Shown here piece by piece: positions 25,046 to 32,393 of a DNA stretch of 48,854 nucleotides (positions are counted from its first letter, which is position 1; each line of letters opens with the position of its first letter). Position numbers and translations under genes: made by a program. This DNA is from Clostridia bacterium (lineage in GTDB: Bacteria; Bacillota; Clostridia; Oscillospirales; SIG627): positions 1-48,854 of the forward strand of contig JAFWBD010000060.1 in the NCBI GenBank assembly GCA_017507325.1, given 5' to 3'. A model generated the notes under the pieces. The model worked only from the letters and a program-made list of their open reading frames with translations, was not told the origin of the DNA and ran no database searches.

Positions 25046-25476
25046 GGCAATTTTTTTCTCATGGTGACCTTGGTAAAGCCGGGCTTGGAAACCAGCTTCA
25101 TAGAATCGGAAAAGGCCTGCATAATGGGAAGACCCATTCCGCTCCGCTCCCCCTCCCGATCCGTGGTATAAAAGGGCTCCATGGCCTTTTCCACGTTTTC
25201 AATGCCTCTGCCCCGATCGGCAACGGTGATCACCAGCATACGGTCGGAATAGAAGCGAAGCTCCAAAAACAAGTAGTTTTTTCTCCCGTCCATACCGCGG
25301 TAGCCGTGGACGATGGAATTGGTAACCGCCTCGCTGACCATGGTTTTGATATCCGCCAGAAGCGAAGGGGTGACCCCTAAATTCATCAAAAAGCCCGCGG
25401 TAACGATTCGGGCAAAGCCTTCGTTTTCCCCCAACGCCAAAAAGCGGACGCGGGTGGAATTGAGTATTTCCTTCAT
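25042..25476 (-). CDS. spoIIAB: Anti-sigma-F factor SpoIIAB
   Basis: A 144-residue GHKL-fold kinase and anti-sigma factor that holds sigma-F inactive and phosphorylates SpoIIAA. Motifs: MVSEAVTNSIVHGY (N-box, Mg-ATP), VADRGRGIENVEKAMEPFYT (G1 box and ATP lid) and RSGMGLPIMQAFSD (G2 box). Full length compared with B. subtilis (146). It lies between spoIIAA (12-nt gap) and sigF (4-nt overlap), the universal order of this operon in spore formers. Confidence 0.96.
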   Translation of the reverse strand: MKEILNSTRVRFLALGENEGFARIVTAGFLMNLGVTPSLLADIKTMVSEAVTNSIVHGYRGMDGRKNYLFLELRFYSDRMLVITVADRGRGIENVEKAMEPFYTTDREGERSGMGLPIMQAFSDSMKLVSKPGFTKVTMRKKLP

Positions 25477-25488
25477 ATTCTTTTCTCC

Positions 25489-25800
25489 TTACAAATATCT
25501 GATATCCAATGTTTTTTCCAGCCCCGCCAGATGAAGTAGCTTTAAAATGGCCTCGGAGGGATTCAGAAGCGTCATGGGGATTTTCATTTCCCCCGCCTTT
25601 CTCAATCTTCCCAAGATCAACCCCAGCCCCGAGGAATCCATAAAATCCGTTCCTCCCAGATCCAAAAGCAGCCTTGAGGGGCGGATTTCTTCCATTTTTT
25701 CATCGATCTCCTCCCGCAGGCCGAGGGCGCTGTGGTGGTCGATATCCCCCGTGACACGAACGATCAGTTCTCCGTTTTTTTCGGCAGTCAGTATGTTCAT
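25489..25800 (-). CDS. spoIIAA: Anti-sigma-F factor antagonist SpoIIAA
   Basis: A 103-residue STAS-domain protein. When dephosphorylated by SpoIIE it binds SpoIIAB and frees sigma-F in the forespore. The phosphorylation site lies in DFMDSSGLGLILGRLR (Ser56/Ser57), identical in character to the B. subtilis site. First gene of the operon. AAAGGAAAGG precedes the ATG at 25800. The presence of SpoIIE on the same contig completes the switch. Confidence 0.95.
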   Translation of the reverse strand: MNILTAEKNGELIVRVTGDIDHHSALGLREEIDEKMEEIRPSRLLLDLGGTDFMDSSGLGLILGRLRKAGEMKIPMTLLNPSEAILKLLHLAGLEKTLDIRYL

Positions 25801-25826
25801 AATCCTTTCCTTTCCCGTTTTTTTCC

Positions 25827-25859
25827 ATCTTAGCGCAAAATACGCAAAAACTCTGTCGC
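25827..25859 (-). promoter_or_regulatory. Candidate Spo0A-type promoter of spoIIA
   Basis: Minus strand GCGACA (25859-25854, the core of a Spo0A-box-like TCTGTCGCT on the plus strand), then 21 bp, then TAAGAT (25832-25827). The spacing equals that found before spoIIE here. In B. subtilis spoIIA uses sigma-H with Spo0A, and I could not find a convincing sigma-H site, so this remains tentative. Confidence 0.4.
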
Positions 25860-25888
25860 TTTTTGCGGCGGCATCGCCTTTTCTTGCA

Positions 25889-25917
25889 TTGACTTTTTTT
25901 CGCCGCTCCGATATAAT
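25889..25917 (+). promoter_or_regulatory. Promoter of exoA
   Basis: TTGACT (25889-25894), 17-bp spacer, TATAAT (25912-25917), 29 bp before the exoA start. Divergent from spoIIA. Confidence 0.85.
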
Positions 25918-25946
25918 GAAAAAAACTGTTTTTTTCGGAGGAAGCG

Positions 25947-26702
25947 ATGAAACTGATTTCTTGGAACGTCAACGGTCTGCGGGCCTGCTTGCAAAAGGGG
26001 TTTTCGGATTTCTTTTTTGAGAGCGATGCGGATCTTTTTGCGGTGCAGGAGAGCAAGATGCAGCGGGAGCAAGGGGAATTTTTCACCCCCGACCATTTGC
26101 AATTCTGGAGCAGTGCCCAAAAGAAGGGGTATTCCGGCACCGTGGTCTTTTCCAAAAAAGAGCCCCTGAATGCCTTCTACGGGATCGACGGAAAATATTC
26201 CGATGAGGGAAGGCTGATCACCCTGGAATTTGATTCCTTCTTCTTTGTAAATTCCTACACCCCCAATGCACAGCAGGAATTGCGTCGGCTTCCTTACCGT
26301 ATGGAATATGAAGACGATCTGCGGGCCTATCTTTCGCATCTCTCACAAAAAAAGAGCGTGATCCTTTGCGGAGATCTGAACGTGGCCCATCGCGAGATCG
26401 ATCTGAAAAACCCCAAGGCCAACGTGGGAAATCCCGGCTTTTCCGATGAGGAACGGGAAAAATTTTCTCTTTTGCTGGAGGCGGGCTTTACCGATACCTT
26501 CCGCTTTCTTTACCCCGACAGGACGGATGCCTATTCCTGGTGGAGCTACCGTATGCGCGCCAGAGAGCGGAACGTGGGGTGGCGCATCGATTATTTTGTA
26601 ACCAGCCGCGATCTGGATGAAAAAATTCGGGAGCACCGCATTCTCTCCGAGGTCTTAGGCAGTGACCATTGCCCCGTGGAATTGACCTTGGAGCTTTCCT
26701 GA
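25947..26702 (+). CDS. exoA: Exodeoxyribonuclease III / AP endonuclease
   Basis: Base-excision repair enzyme of the Xth/ExoA family that cuts at abasic sites and removes 3' blocks; cytoplasmic, Mg-dependent. 251 residues. Motifs: SWNVNGLRA (metal Asn), VQESK (metal Glu), NSYTPNA, CGDLNVAHREIDLKNPK (Asp and Asn of the active site), WRIDYFV and SDHCPVELT (catalytic Asp-His). CGGAGGAAG precedes ATG 25947. The stop overlaps the next gene's ATG (TGATG), indicating coupling. Confidence 0.95.
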   Translation: MKLISWNVNGLRACLQKGFSDFFFESDADLFAVQESKMQREQGEFFTPDHLQFWSSAQKKGYSGTVVFSKKEPLNAFYGIDGKYSDEGRLITLEFDSFFFVNSYTPNAQQELRRLPYRMEYEDDLRAYLSHLSQKKSVILCGDLNVAHREIDLKNPKANVGNPGFSDEEREKFSLLLEAGFTDTFRFLYPDRTDAYSWWSYRMRARERNVGWRIDYFVTSRDLDEKIREHRILSEVLGSDHCPVELTLELS

Positions 26703-28087
26703 TGGGCGGCCTCTTAGAAGATTGGATCCTTTTGTTCCGAAGATCGGGGAAATTTTTGCTTTCCGCATCCCTTGCCCTTTTGTTTCTGATCGGTCTTTGC
26801 TGGGCTCTTTTTCTCCCCGAAGAGGCAAAGATGCCCCCTCCGCTCTCCTTTGAGGATTCGCGGGAGGCGCTGAAGGAGGCACTGGCGCAGGCAAAGGAGG
26901 AATACGATTCTCTCCCCGAGGACGGCGATTTCGGTGCCGCCAGACAAAAGATCCTCTTTTACGAAACGGCGCTGGATTTTTCGCTTTCCGTTTGGAGCGG
27001 CGATTTTGATCGGGAGGGTGCCTCCCTATACGCCCGCATCCGCCGGGAATGGGAAATTTTATATTCCCGTCCCTTCCCCGAGAGCGCTTCCCGCCGCACG
27101 GAATTGGAGGAAAAAATGGCCGCTCTGGAAAGGATCTTTTCCGAACGGGATCAGGCGGGTCTTTTGGAGGAATACCGCCTTTTTTATGAAAAAGAGGGTG
27201 TCCCCGCCGAGGAATCGGCGGCGGAAATCCAGCGGATGTCCCTTCGCTTTCAGGCCACCTCGGACGGGATCCTTTCCCCCGAGGAAAGTCTTTTGATCGA
27301 ACGGATCCTTCTTTTGCGGGAAAGCCTTGAAAAGGGCGAGGACCTTTTCAATCCCGCTTTGCGGGGCAAGGCCTTAAAGGAAAAGGATCGCCTCCTCTTC
27401 GAGGCCCTTTTGGAGCATCAAACGGCGCTTCTTACGGAAAGCGGCTCTGCCTTTTCTCCCGCCGCCGAGGAAAGCCTTGTGTTTTTCGAGGAGCTGTTCT
27501 CCTTTGCGGCGCTGATTCTGTTTCTCCCGCCTCTGCTCCGAGCCGCACCTCGGAAGGGAGAGAAGATGTCTTTCGTTTCCTTTCTGAGCTTCGGCGCTTT
27601 GCTTCTTTTGCTGTACCCGATCCTTCTTTCTCTGGGAATGGCCCTTTCCGTCCCGCTGTTTGCCCCGAGCTCCCTTGGGAAAACGACTCTTTGGATCGGA
27701 AGGCACGCGGCTTCGGTTTCCTTTGCCCTTCCCCTCTTCCTTCGAATTCTTCTCCGCTTTTCGGCGATGATCCCCTTTGTGATTCTCTTCCTTTTTTGGG
27801 CGCAAAGCCGCAAAAAAAGAGGGCTTTCCCTCCTTTTTTGTCCCCTTTTCTATCTGTTTTATCAAGCCCTCTCCCTTTGGGCTCGCTTAAAGCTCCGCGC
27901 TTCTCCCCTTCTGGTGCTGTTGCCCTTTGTACACAGCGATCCCATCACGTCCCTTTTGCCCCGCTATCCCCTTTATTTACCCCCCTCTCCCACACCCGTT
28001 CTTTCTTTCTTGGGGCTCATTTTCACCGATGCCCTTTTGATTTGGCTCTATGCCCGACAAGGAAAGATTAACAAAAAGCACTTATGA
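26702..28087 (+). CDS. Unknown membrane protein coupled to exoA
   Basis: A 461-residue protein I do not recognise. Layout: one N-terminal helix (about 15-38), then a charged, helix-rich region of about 230 residues (about 45-275, many Glu/Arg heptads, coiled-coil-like), then five or six further membrane helices (about 280-455). The topology resembles ABC-2-type permeases with a large extracytoplasmic domain between the first helix and the bundle, but no ATPase gene is adjacent and no family motif is evident. ATG 26702 shares a base with the exoA stop, so it is co-translated. A long hairpin terminator follows. Role in DNA repair is not implied by its position alone. Confidence 0.75.
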   Translation: MGGLLEDWILLFRRSGKFLLSASLALLFLIGLCWALFLPEEAKMPPPLSFEDSREALKEALAQAKEEYDSLPEDGDFGAARQKILFYETALDFSLSVWSGDFDREGASLYARIRREWEILYSRPFPESASRRTELEEKMAALERIFSERDQAGLLEEYRLFYEKEGVPAEESAAEIQRMSLRFQATSDGILSPEESLLIERILLLRESLEKGEDLFNPALRGKALKEKDRLLFEALLEHQTALLTESGSAFSPAAEESLVFFEELFSFAALILFLPPLLRAAPRKGEKMSFVSFLSFGALLLLLYPILLSLGMALSVPLFAPSSLGKTTLWIGRHAASVSFALPLFLRILLRFSAMIPFVILFLFWAQSRKKRGLSLLFCPLFYLFYQALSLWARLKLRASPLLVLLPFVHSDPITSLLPRYPLYLPPSPTPVLSFLGLIFTDALLIWLYARQGKINKKHL

Positions 28088-28119
28088 TAACGAATCAATC
28101 GTTTGTCATAAGTGCTTTT
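28074..28119. terminator. Long symmetrical hairpin after the membrane protein gene
   Basis: AAAAGCACTTATGA pairs perfectly with TCATAAGTGCTTTT; inside, ACGA pairs with TCGT. The left arm overlaps the last codons and stop of the gene at 26702-28087. The A/T runs on both sides make it a possible bidirectional terminator. Confidence 0.8.
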
Positions 28120-28179
28120 GCGCTTTTTCAGACAATTTTCTCCGGATCGTAATGAATGGACTCTTTATCATGCCGAAGG

Positions 28180-28294
28180 CAATTCATGAACGAAGTTCCA
28201 TTCACGGCGCAAGCCAATTCATGCCATTTAGGGCAATTCATGATGGGCACGCTCGAATCACTTATGTGAATCCTTCGTTATCGCGCGTGCCCAT
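28180..28294. repeat. Intergenic palindromic repeat with AATTCATG units
   Basis: Three copies of AATTCATG (28181, 28216, 28235) are followed by a perfect inverted repeat: ATGGGCACGC at 28243-28252 and GCGTGCCCAT at 28285-28294. Nested inside is an imperfect TCACTTATGTGA palindrome, similar to the stem of the terminator just upstream. No gene is supported in 28088-28315. Probably a degenerate non-coding repeat element. Confidence 0.6.
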
Positions 28295-28315
28295 TCGTAC
28301 TTCCTTGCTTTTGTT

Positions 28316-29575
28316 TTATTGTGCCGAATTCTTCGGCGGCTCGGCGCCGTAGATCCTCTTATAGAGAGCGGCACAGTTCTTTTCCATATCGGGGAGGATG
28401 TGATAGGTTCCCTCATAGCTTTCCGTAAAGTCGTAATTCTGTGGGAAGCGGGTGCTTTCCACGTCAAACTTCAAGTAGTTGAAGGCCTTTCCGATCATAT
28501 CCTTCAGCATGGATTTCGGCATATTGGTGGTGATCAGAGGAAGCACAGTACTTGCCAATTGATCCAATTTGGTAAAGGAAAGCCCCTTGGCCTGATTGAT
28601 CATTTGGGCGATGGCCGTGTGCTGACGCTGGGTTCTGGCCCAATCCCAGCCGATGGTACGGTTTCGCACGTGGCACAGCGCCTGCGGTCCGTTCAGAGTT
28701 TGAACGCCGTCTCTCTCCTCCAGGGGAGAGCGATCATAGCTGGGGAACAGCGCGGAAATTTCGGGATCCCAGCAAACCTGATTGACGTATTCCGCCTCTT
28801 CCTTGGTCAAATTCAGCTGCAAGCCGCCCAAGGCGTCCACCACGTCCACAAAGGAGGTGAATTTCACCTTCACGTAATACTGAATATCAATGTTGAAGGT
28901 CTCCTTGAACACCGCCATGGTCAATTCGGGTCCGCCGTAGGCGTGGGCGTGGGTCAATTTATCGTATTCCCCTGCCACGGGACTTTGAATGTGGGTGGGG
29001 AACAATGCCCAGATATCCCGCATAAAGGAGCACAGCACGATCTTCTTGGTGCGGGCGTTGATGGAAAGCAGAATCATGGTATCGCTTCGGCCTGCCTCGT
29101 CCCAACGGGCGTCGGTGGCGATCAGAAGGATATTGGTAACCTCCTTGGTATCGCAGATCAAGGGCAGATCGGAGGCGGAAACGGGATATTCCGGCGGGGT
29201 ATCAAAGGTTTCGGGAGGCGGGGGCTGCAATTCTCCGGTGGAGGGCTCGGTGGAAGGCTCCGTTCCGGGAATCACGGTTCCGACATCACCGCTTTCGGGA
29301 GGGGGTGGCGGAACGGTAAAGGGCTCCTCGGTATCCACAATGCGACCGGTCTCAAACACCAGACCCGTTTCGGGGGAGGTGACAATGTTGATTTTTCCCA
29401 AATAATGATCCACAATGGCGTTGATAACGGCGTAACCGACCACAAGGAGCAGAACGATCGCCACAATCGAGATCACGGCGATTCTGCCCATCTTGATTTT
29501 TCTTTTTCTCCTTTTGGTTTGGATCGGACGGCCGCCTTGGCCGCGGGGACCCTGAAAATGCGGTCTTTGATTCAT
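28316..29575 (-). CDS. LytR-CpsA-Psr (LCP) family cell-wall glycopolymer ligase
   Basis: A 419-residue type II membrane protein. A basic, Arg/Gln-rich cytoplasmic tail (1-30) precedes one helix (about 31-55), then a Pro/Thr/Glu-rich linker (about 80-130), then the LCP domain (about 140-400). Typical residues include ILLIATDARWDEAGRSDTMI (polyprenyl-phosphate and metal Asp/Arg), CSFMRDIW, ALGGLQLNL and ALCHVRNRTIGWDWARTQRQ. Members attach teichoic acids, capsule or other polymers to peptidoglycan at the outer membrane face. Which polymer is not evident. Monogenic, with its own promoter. Confidence 0.92.
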   Translation of the reverse strand: MNQRPHFQGPRGQGGRPIQTKRRKRKIKMGRIAVISIVAIVLLLVVGYAVINAIVDHYLGKINIVTSPETGLVFETGRIVDTEEPFTVPPPPPESGDVGTVIPGTEPSTEPSTGELQPPPPETFDTPPEYPVSASDLPLICDTKEVTNILLIATDARWDEAGRSDTMILLSINARTKKIVLCSFMRDIWALFPTHIQSPVAGEYDKLTHAHAYGGPELTMAVFKETFNIDIQYYVKVKFTSFVDVVDALGGLQLNLTKEEAEYVNQVCWDPEISALFPSYDRSPLEERDGVQTLNGPQALCHVRNRTIGWDWARTQRQHTAIAQMINQAKGLSFTKLDQLASTVLPLITTNMPKSMLKDMIGKAFNYLKFDVESTRFPQNYDFTESYEGTYHILPDMEKNCAALYKRIYGAEPPKNSAQ

Positions 29576-29625
29576 AGCTTTCTCCTTACGTAAGCGTTCC
29601 CGTTTTTCTTCGGGAAAGCACCCTT

Positions 29626-29654
29626 ATTGTACTCTTGTTTTGAAAAAAATACAA
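29626..29654 (-). promoter_or_regulatory. Promoter of the LCP gene
   Basis: Minus strand TTGTAT (29654-29649), 17-bp spacer, TACAAT (29631-29626), 51 bp before the ATG. Confidence 0.6.
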
Positions 29655-29680
29655 GGGGCAACACAGATATTTTACAAACA

Positions 29681-29714
29681 AAAAAAGAAGAGAGAGGAAA
29701 ACGCCTTCCTCTCA
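29681..29714 (-). terminator. Terminator of the M81 peptidase gene
   Basis: Minus strand GAGAGGAA, GGCGTT-type loop, TTCCTCTC followed by TCTTCTTTTTTT. Confidence 0.8.
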
Positions 29715-29759
29715 GCCTTCTTTTCACCGCTTCGCGGACAGCTCCCTTGGCAAACGCTG

Positions 29760-31286
29760 TCACTTTCCTTCCTTTTTTCCCCAATTCTTGAAGGAAGGGA
29801 TCTCGGCCTCGTCATCCAAGGGAAGAATGGGGCGGCAGAGATTCTGATAGTCGTACTGCTTTAAATCGATGGGGCAGACACCGGGCGGATCGGCCGTAAC
29901 GATGGCATCGGCCGTATGCTGAAAATATCCCTTGAAATGGTTCATGGACTTTAATCCCAAAACCCTTGCCTGAGAAAGATCGCAGCCGGTCATCAAAAAC
30001 GGGCGATCGTCATAGGTCTGGAAGCGGTCACTGACCAGGATCAATTCCACGTTGCCTTGGCGAAGCCGAACGCTTTTTCCGTAATCCATAGCCACCCCAC
30101 GGTTGATGGGTGCCGCCGAGATCAGCTTTCCGTCGGAAAGATTGACCACCAGCGCATCCTCCAATTCGATCGGCTCTCCGCCGCGGGGATCGGTCTTCCC
30201 TCCCACCGCAATGGAGATTCGGTCTCCCACGCGGCAATTCTCGTGAATATATCCCGCCGCCTCGGGGTCGTAAAGGGGTCCCATTACGTAGCCCTTTTGA
30301 TTGCGCCGCAGCATTTCCCTCAAAAGATGCGTTGCATCCCCCGGCGCTCCGCCGCCGGGATTGTCGGAGGCCTCGTTGACCACTGCATATCCCTCCTTGA
30401 TCTGTGCCTCCGCCCGAGAGAGCGCCTCGGCGCAGGAGAGGGATTCTCCCTCAAAGCCGCTTTTTCTTTCCCACACAAATTCAGCGAGCTCCTCTGCCTC
30501 GGCGATGGGGTCATATCCGTCCGCCACCACCAAAACGGAGCAAGAGGAGCAGTGGGCGTCCGTCGCGGAAAAGCCGAAGAAGAAGGTCACGTCCAAAAGG
30601 CCGTGCTCTTCCCGATACAGTCGGTTATGCTCCAAGATCTCCTTTCCCACACCGGAAAGGGTAAAGCCCGTTGTGGCGGGGATCAAGAGAGGAAGACGGC
30701 ACAGGGCCATTTGGGGCTTAAGCTCTCCCCGAATGGTTTGGATCAAAACCGATGCCGCGCGGTACCCCGCTTCCTCACAATCCACGTGGGGAACGGTCTT
30801 GATGCCGAAGAGCCCATCGGAAAGGGCCACCATATCATGGCTCAAATTAGCGTGGGCATCCAATGAGGACATCATGGGAAGATCCCCGATCACGCTTCGC
30901 ATTCTTCGAAAGCAATAGGACTCCAGATCCTCCTCGGTCTCCGTTCTCCCCGCTCCGTGCACGGCAAAAAAGACCCCGTCAATCTCGGAAAGATGCTCCT
31001 TGACCTGCTCGGTGATATGATCCATGGCATAGCGCGCACATTCCATGGACATAGTGGGGCCCGCTCCGAAATTTCCGCCCTTGGTGGCAAGGTCGATGGG
31101 AAGGGGCTCCACGCCCTCCTCCCGCATGGCACGGATGGCACCGCCGACGTAAGAGGCGGTTCCCTCGAAAAGATTCAAAACCGTTTCCTTTTCGATCCAG
31201 CCGTGGGATACCAGCGTTTCCCAGGTGGTTTTGCCGAGAGAAAAGCTGTTGGTTTCGTTTCCGAATTGACAAATCAGAATTTTCAT
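29760..31286 (-). CDS. M81-family metallopeptidase (MlrC-like)
   Basis: A 508-residue cytoplasmic protein of the M81/MlrC family, named after the microcystin-degrading MlrC; general substrates in gut bacteria are unknown. N-terminal domain: FGNETNSFSLGKTTWE, GGNFGAGPTMSM, GVFFAVHGAGRTET, SSLDAHANLSHDM (metal residues Asp/His) and KTVPHVDCEEAG. C-terminal domain about 300-500 with DNPGGGAPGDATHLL. ATG 31286 (MKILICQFGNE) follows GAGGGG at a good distance; the frame extends further upstream but without similarity. Preceded by the trxB terminator, so separately transcribed. Confidence 0.88.
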   Translation of the reverse strand: MKILICQFGNETNSFSLGKTTWETLVSHGWIEKETVLNLFEGTASYVGGAIRAMREEGVEPLPIDLATKGGNFGAGPTMSMECARYAMDHITEQVKEHLSEIDGVFFAVHGAGRTETEEDLESYCFRRMRSVIGDLPMMSSLDAHANLSHDMVALSDGLFGIKTVPHVDCEEAGYRAASVLIQTIRGELKPQMALCRLPLLIPATTGFTLSGVGKEILEHNRLYREEHGLLDVTFFFGFSATDAHCSSCSVLVVADGYDPIAEAEELAEFVWERKSGFEGESLSCAEALSRAEAQIKEGYAVVNEASDNPGGGAPGDATHLLREMLRRNQKGYVMGPLYDPEAAGYIHENCRVGDRISIAVGGKTDPRGGEPIELEDALVVNLSDGKLISAAPINRGVAMDYGKSVRLRQGNVELILVSDRFQTYDDRPFLMTGCDLSQARVLGLKSMNHFKGYFQHTADAIVTADPPGVCPIDLKQYDYQNLCRPILPLDDEAEIPSFKNWGKKEGK

Positions 31287-31380
31287 AAAAGTACCCCTCG
31301 CAAGTCCCCCGAAGGGAGGCTTGCCTTTTCCTTCGATCCACGCATCTTGTGCGTTCGATTTCTGTTTCAGATACGGTAAG

Positions 31381-31424
31381 GCGAAAAAAGCAGAGAGAGA
31401 AGAAGCTTTTCTCTTTCTGCTTTT
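31381..31424 (-). terminator. Terminator of trxB
   Basis: Minus strand AAAAAGCAGA plus AGAGAA pairing with TTCTCT plus TCTGCTTTTTT, directly after the trxB stop. Confidence 0.75.
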
Positions 31425-31428
31425 TGAT

Positions 31429-32340
31429 TCAAAGACGGTCCAGATAGCGGCAAGCGGCAATGGCGGCGGTGGCACCGTCCGCGGTGGCGGTGGTAACCTG
31501 ACGAACACCCTTGCGGCGGCAATCTCCCGCCACGAAGATCCCCTCGGTACGGGTCAGACAGCCTTCATCGGAATCAAAGTAGCCGTTTTTGTCCAGATCG
31601 GCCCATTCACGGAAGGCCTCGTTTTCGGGAACCAATCCGATGGCGACGAACATTCCGTCCGCCTCAAGTTCCCATTTCTCTCCGCTTTCGGTCTTTTTCA
31701 GGGTAACGGCGTGAAACTCCTCCCCGTCGGCAATGGCGGATACCACCGTTCCCGTGATGATCTCCACGTTCTGACGTCCCCGCAAGATCTCCTCCAGCCT
31801 CTTTTCGCCGGTGAGGAAATCCAGATTCTGGATCACGTACACCTTTTTGCTGGTTTCGGAAAGCAGGATCGCCTCCTGCAGAGCGGAATTTCCGCCGCCG
31901 ATGAGGACGACCGTTTTGTTTTTGTAAAAGGCGCCGTCACACACCGCGCAAAAGCTGATGCCCTCGCCGATGAATTTTTCCTCGTTTTCCAAGCCCAAAT
32001 GGCGGTGGCGGGCACCGGTGGCCAGAATCACGCTTCGGCAGAGATACTCGTTCCCCTCCTCGGTGACCACCACCCTTTCCCTTCCCTCGGCGCGGATCTC
32101 GGTGACACGTTCCACCTCAACGTCCGCTCCCTGAGAAAGCACCTGCTCCACCATTCGGTCGGCCAGCTCCGAGCCGCTGACGGATTCGAAGCCGGGGTAA
32201 TTTTCCACCTTGGGGGAAAAGGTGATCTGTCCCCCGAAGGCCCCCTGATCCAGAAGCAAAACGCTCTTTCCCGCTCTTCTGGCATATACGGCGGCGGTCA
32301 GCCCTGCGGGCCCTGCGCCGACAATCACAATATCATACAT
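31429..32340 (-). CDS. trxB: Thioredoxin-disulfide reductase
   Basis: NADPH- (or ferredoxin-) dependent flavoenzyme reducing thioredoxin-like proteins. 303 residues. FAD site VGAGPAGLTAAVYARRAG at the N-terminus, redox-active CAVC (FCAVCDGAFY, about residue 134-137), the NAD(P)H-domain GGGNSALQEAI, and the C-terminal FAD motif GIFVAGDC. GAGGTGAAGCG precedes the ATG at 32340. It lies 53 bp downstream of nrdD with a hairpin between, suggesting reduced read-through from the nrd operon. The neighbouring NrdD carries a CPNC redoxin domain that this reductase could recharge (inference). Confidence 0.95.
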   Translation of the reverse strand: MYDIVIVGAGPAGLTAAVYARRAGKSVLLLDQGAFGGQITFSPKVENYPGFESVSGSELADRMVEQVLSQGADVEVERVTEIRAEGRERVVVTEEGNEYLCRSVILATGARHRHLGLENEEKFIGEGISFCAVCDGAFYKNKTVVLIGGGNSALQEAILLSETSKKVYVIQNLDFLTGEKRLEEILRGRQNVEIITGTVVSAIADGEEFHAVTLKKTESGEKWELEADGMFVAIGLVPENEAFREWADLDKNGYFDSDEGCLTRTEGIFVAGDCRRKGVRQVTTATADGATAAIAACRYLDRL

Positions 32341-32350
32341 CGCTTCACCT

Positions 32351-32385
32351 CAAAAAAAGTAAGGGGCGGGGAGGACTCCCCGCCC
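32351..32385 (-). terminator. GC-rich hairpin between nrdD and trxB
   Basis: Minus strand GGGCGGGGA / TCCCCGCCC with a four-base loop, then CTTACTTTTTTT. It looks like a terminator, leaving trxB expression to read-through or an unseen promoter. Confidence 0.7.
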
Positions 32386-32393
32386 TGAATGGT

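Noticed and set aside
31321..32388. 355-codon frame on the plus strand over trxB
   Set aside because: The opposite strand encodes clear thioredoxin reductase with FAD, CxxC and NAD(P)H motifs; the plus frame is its shadow.
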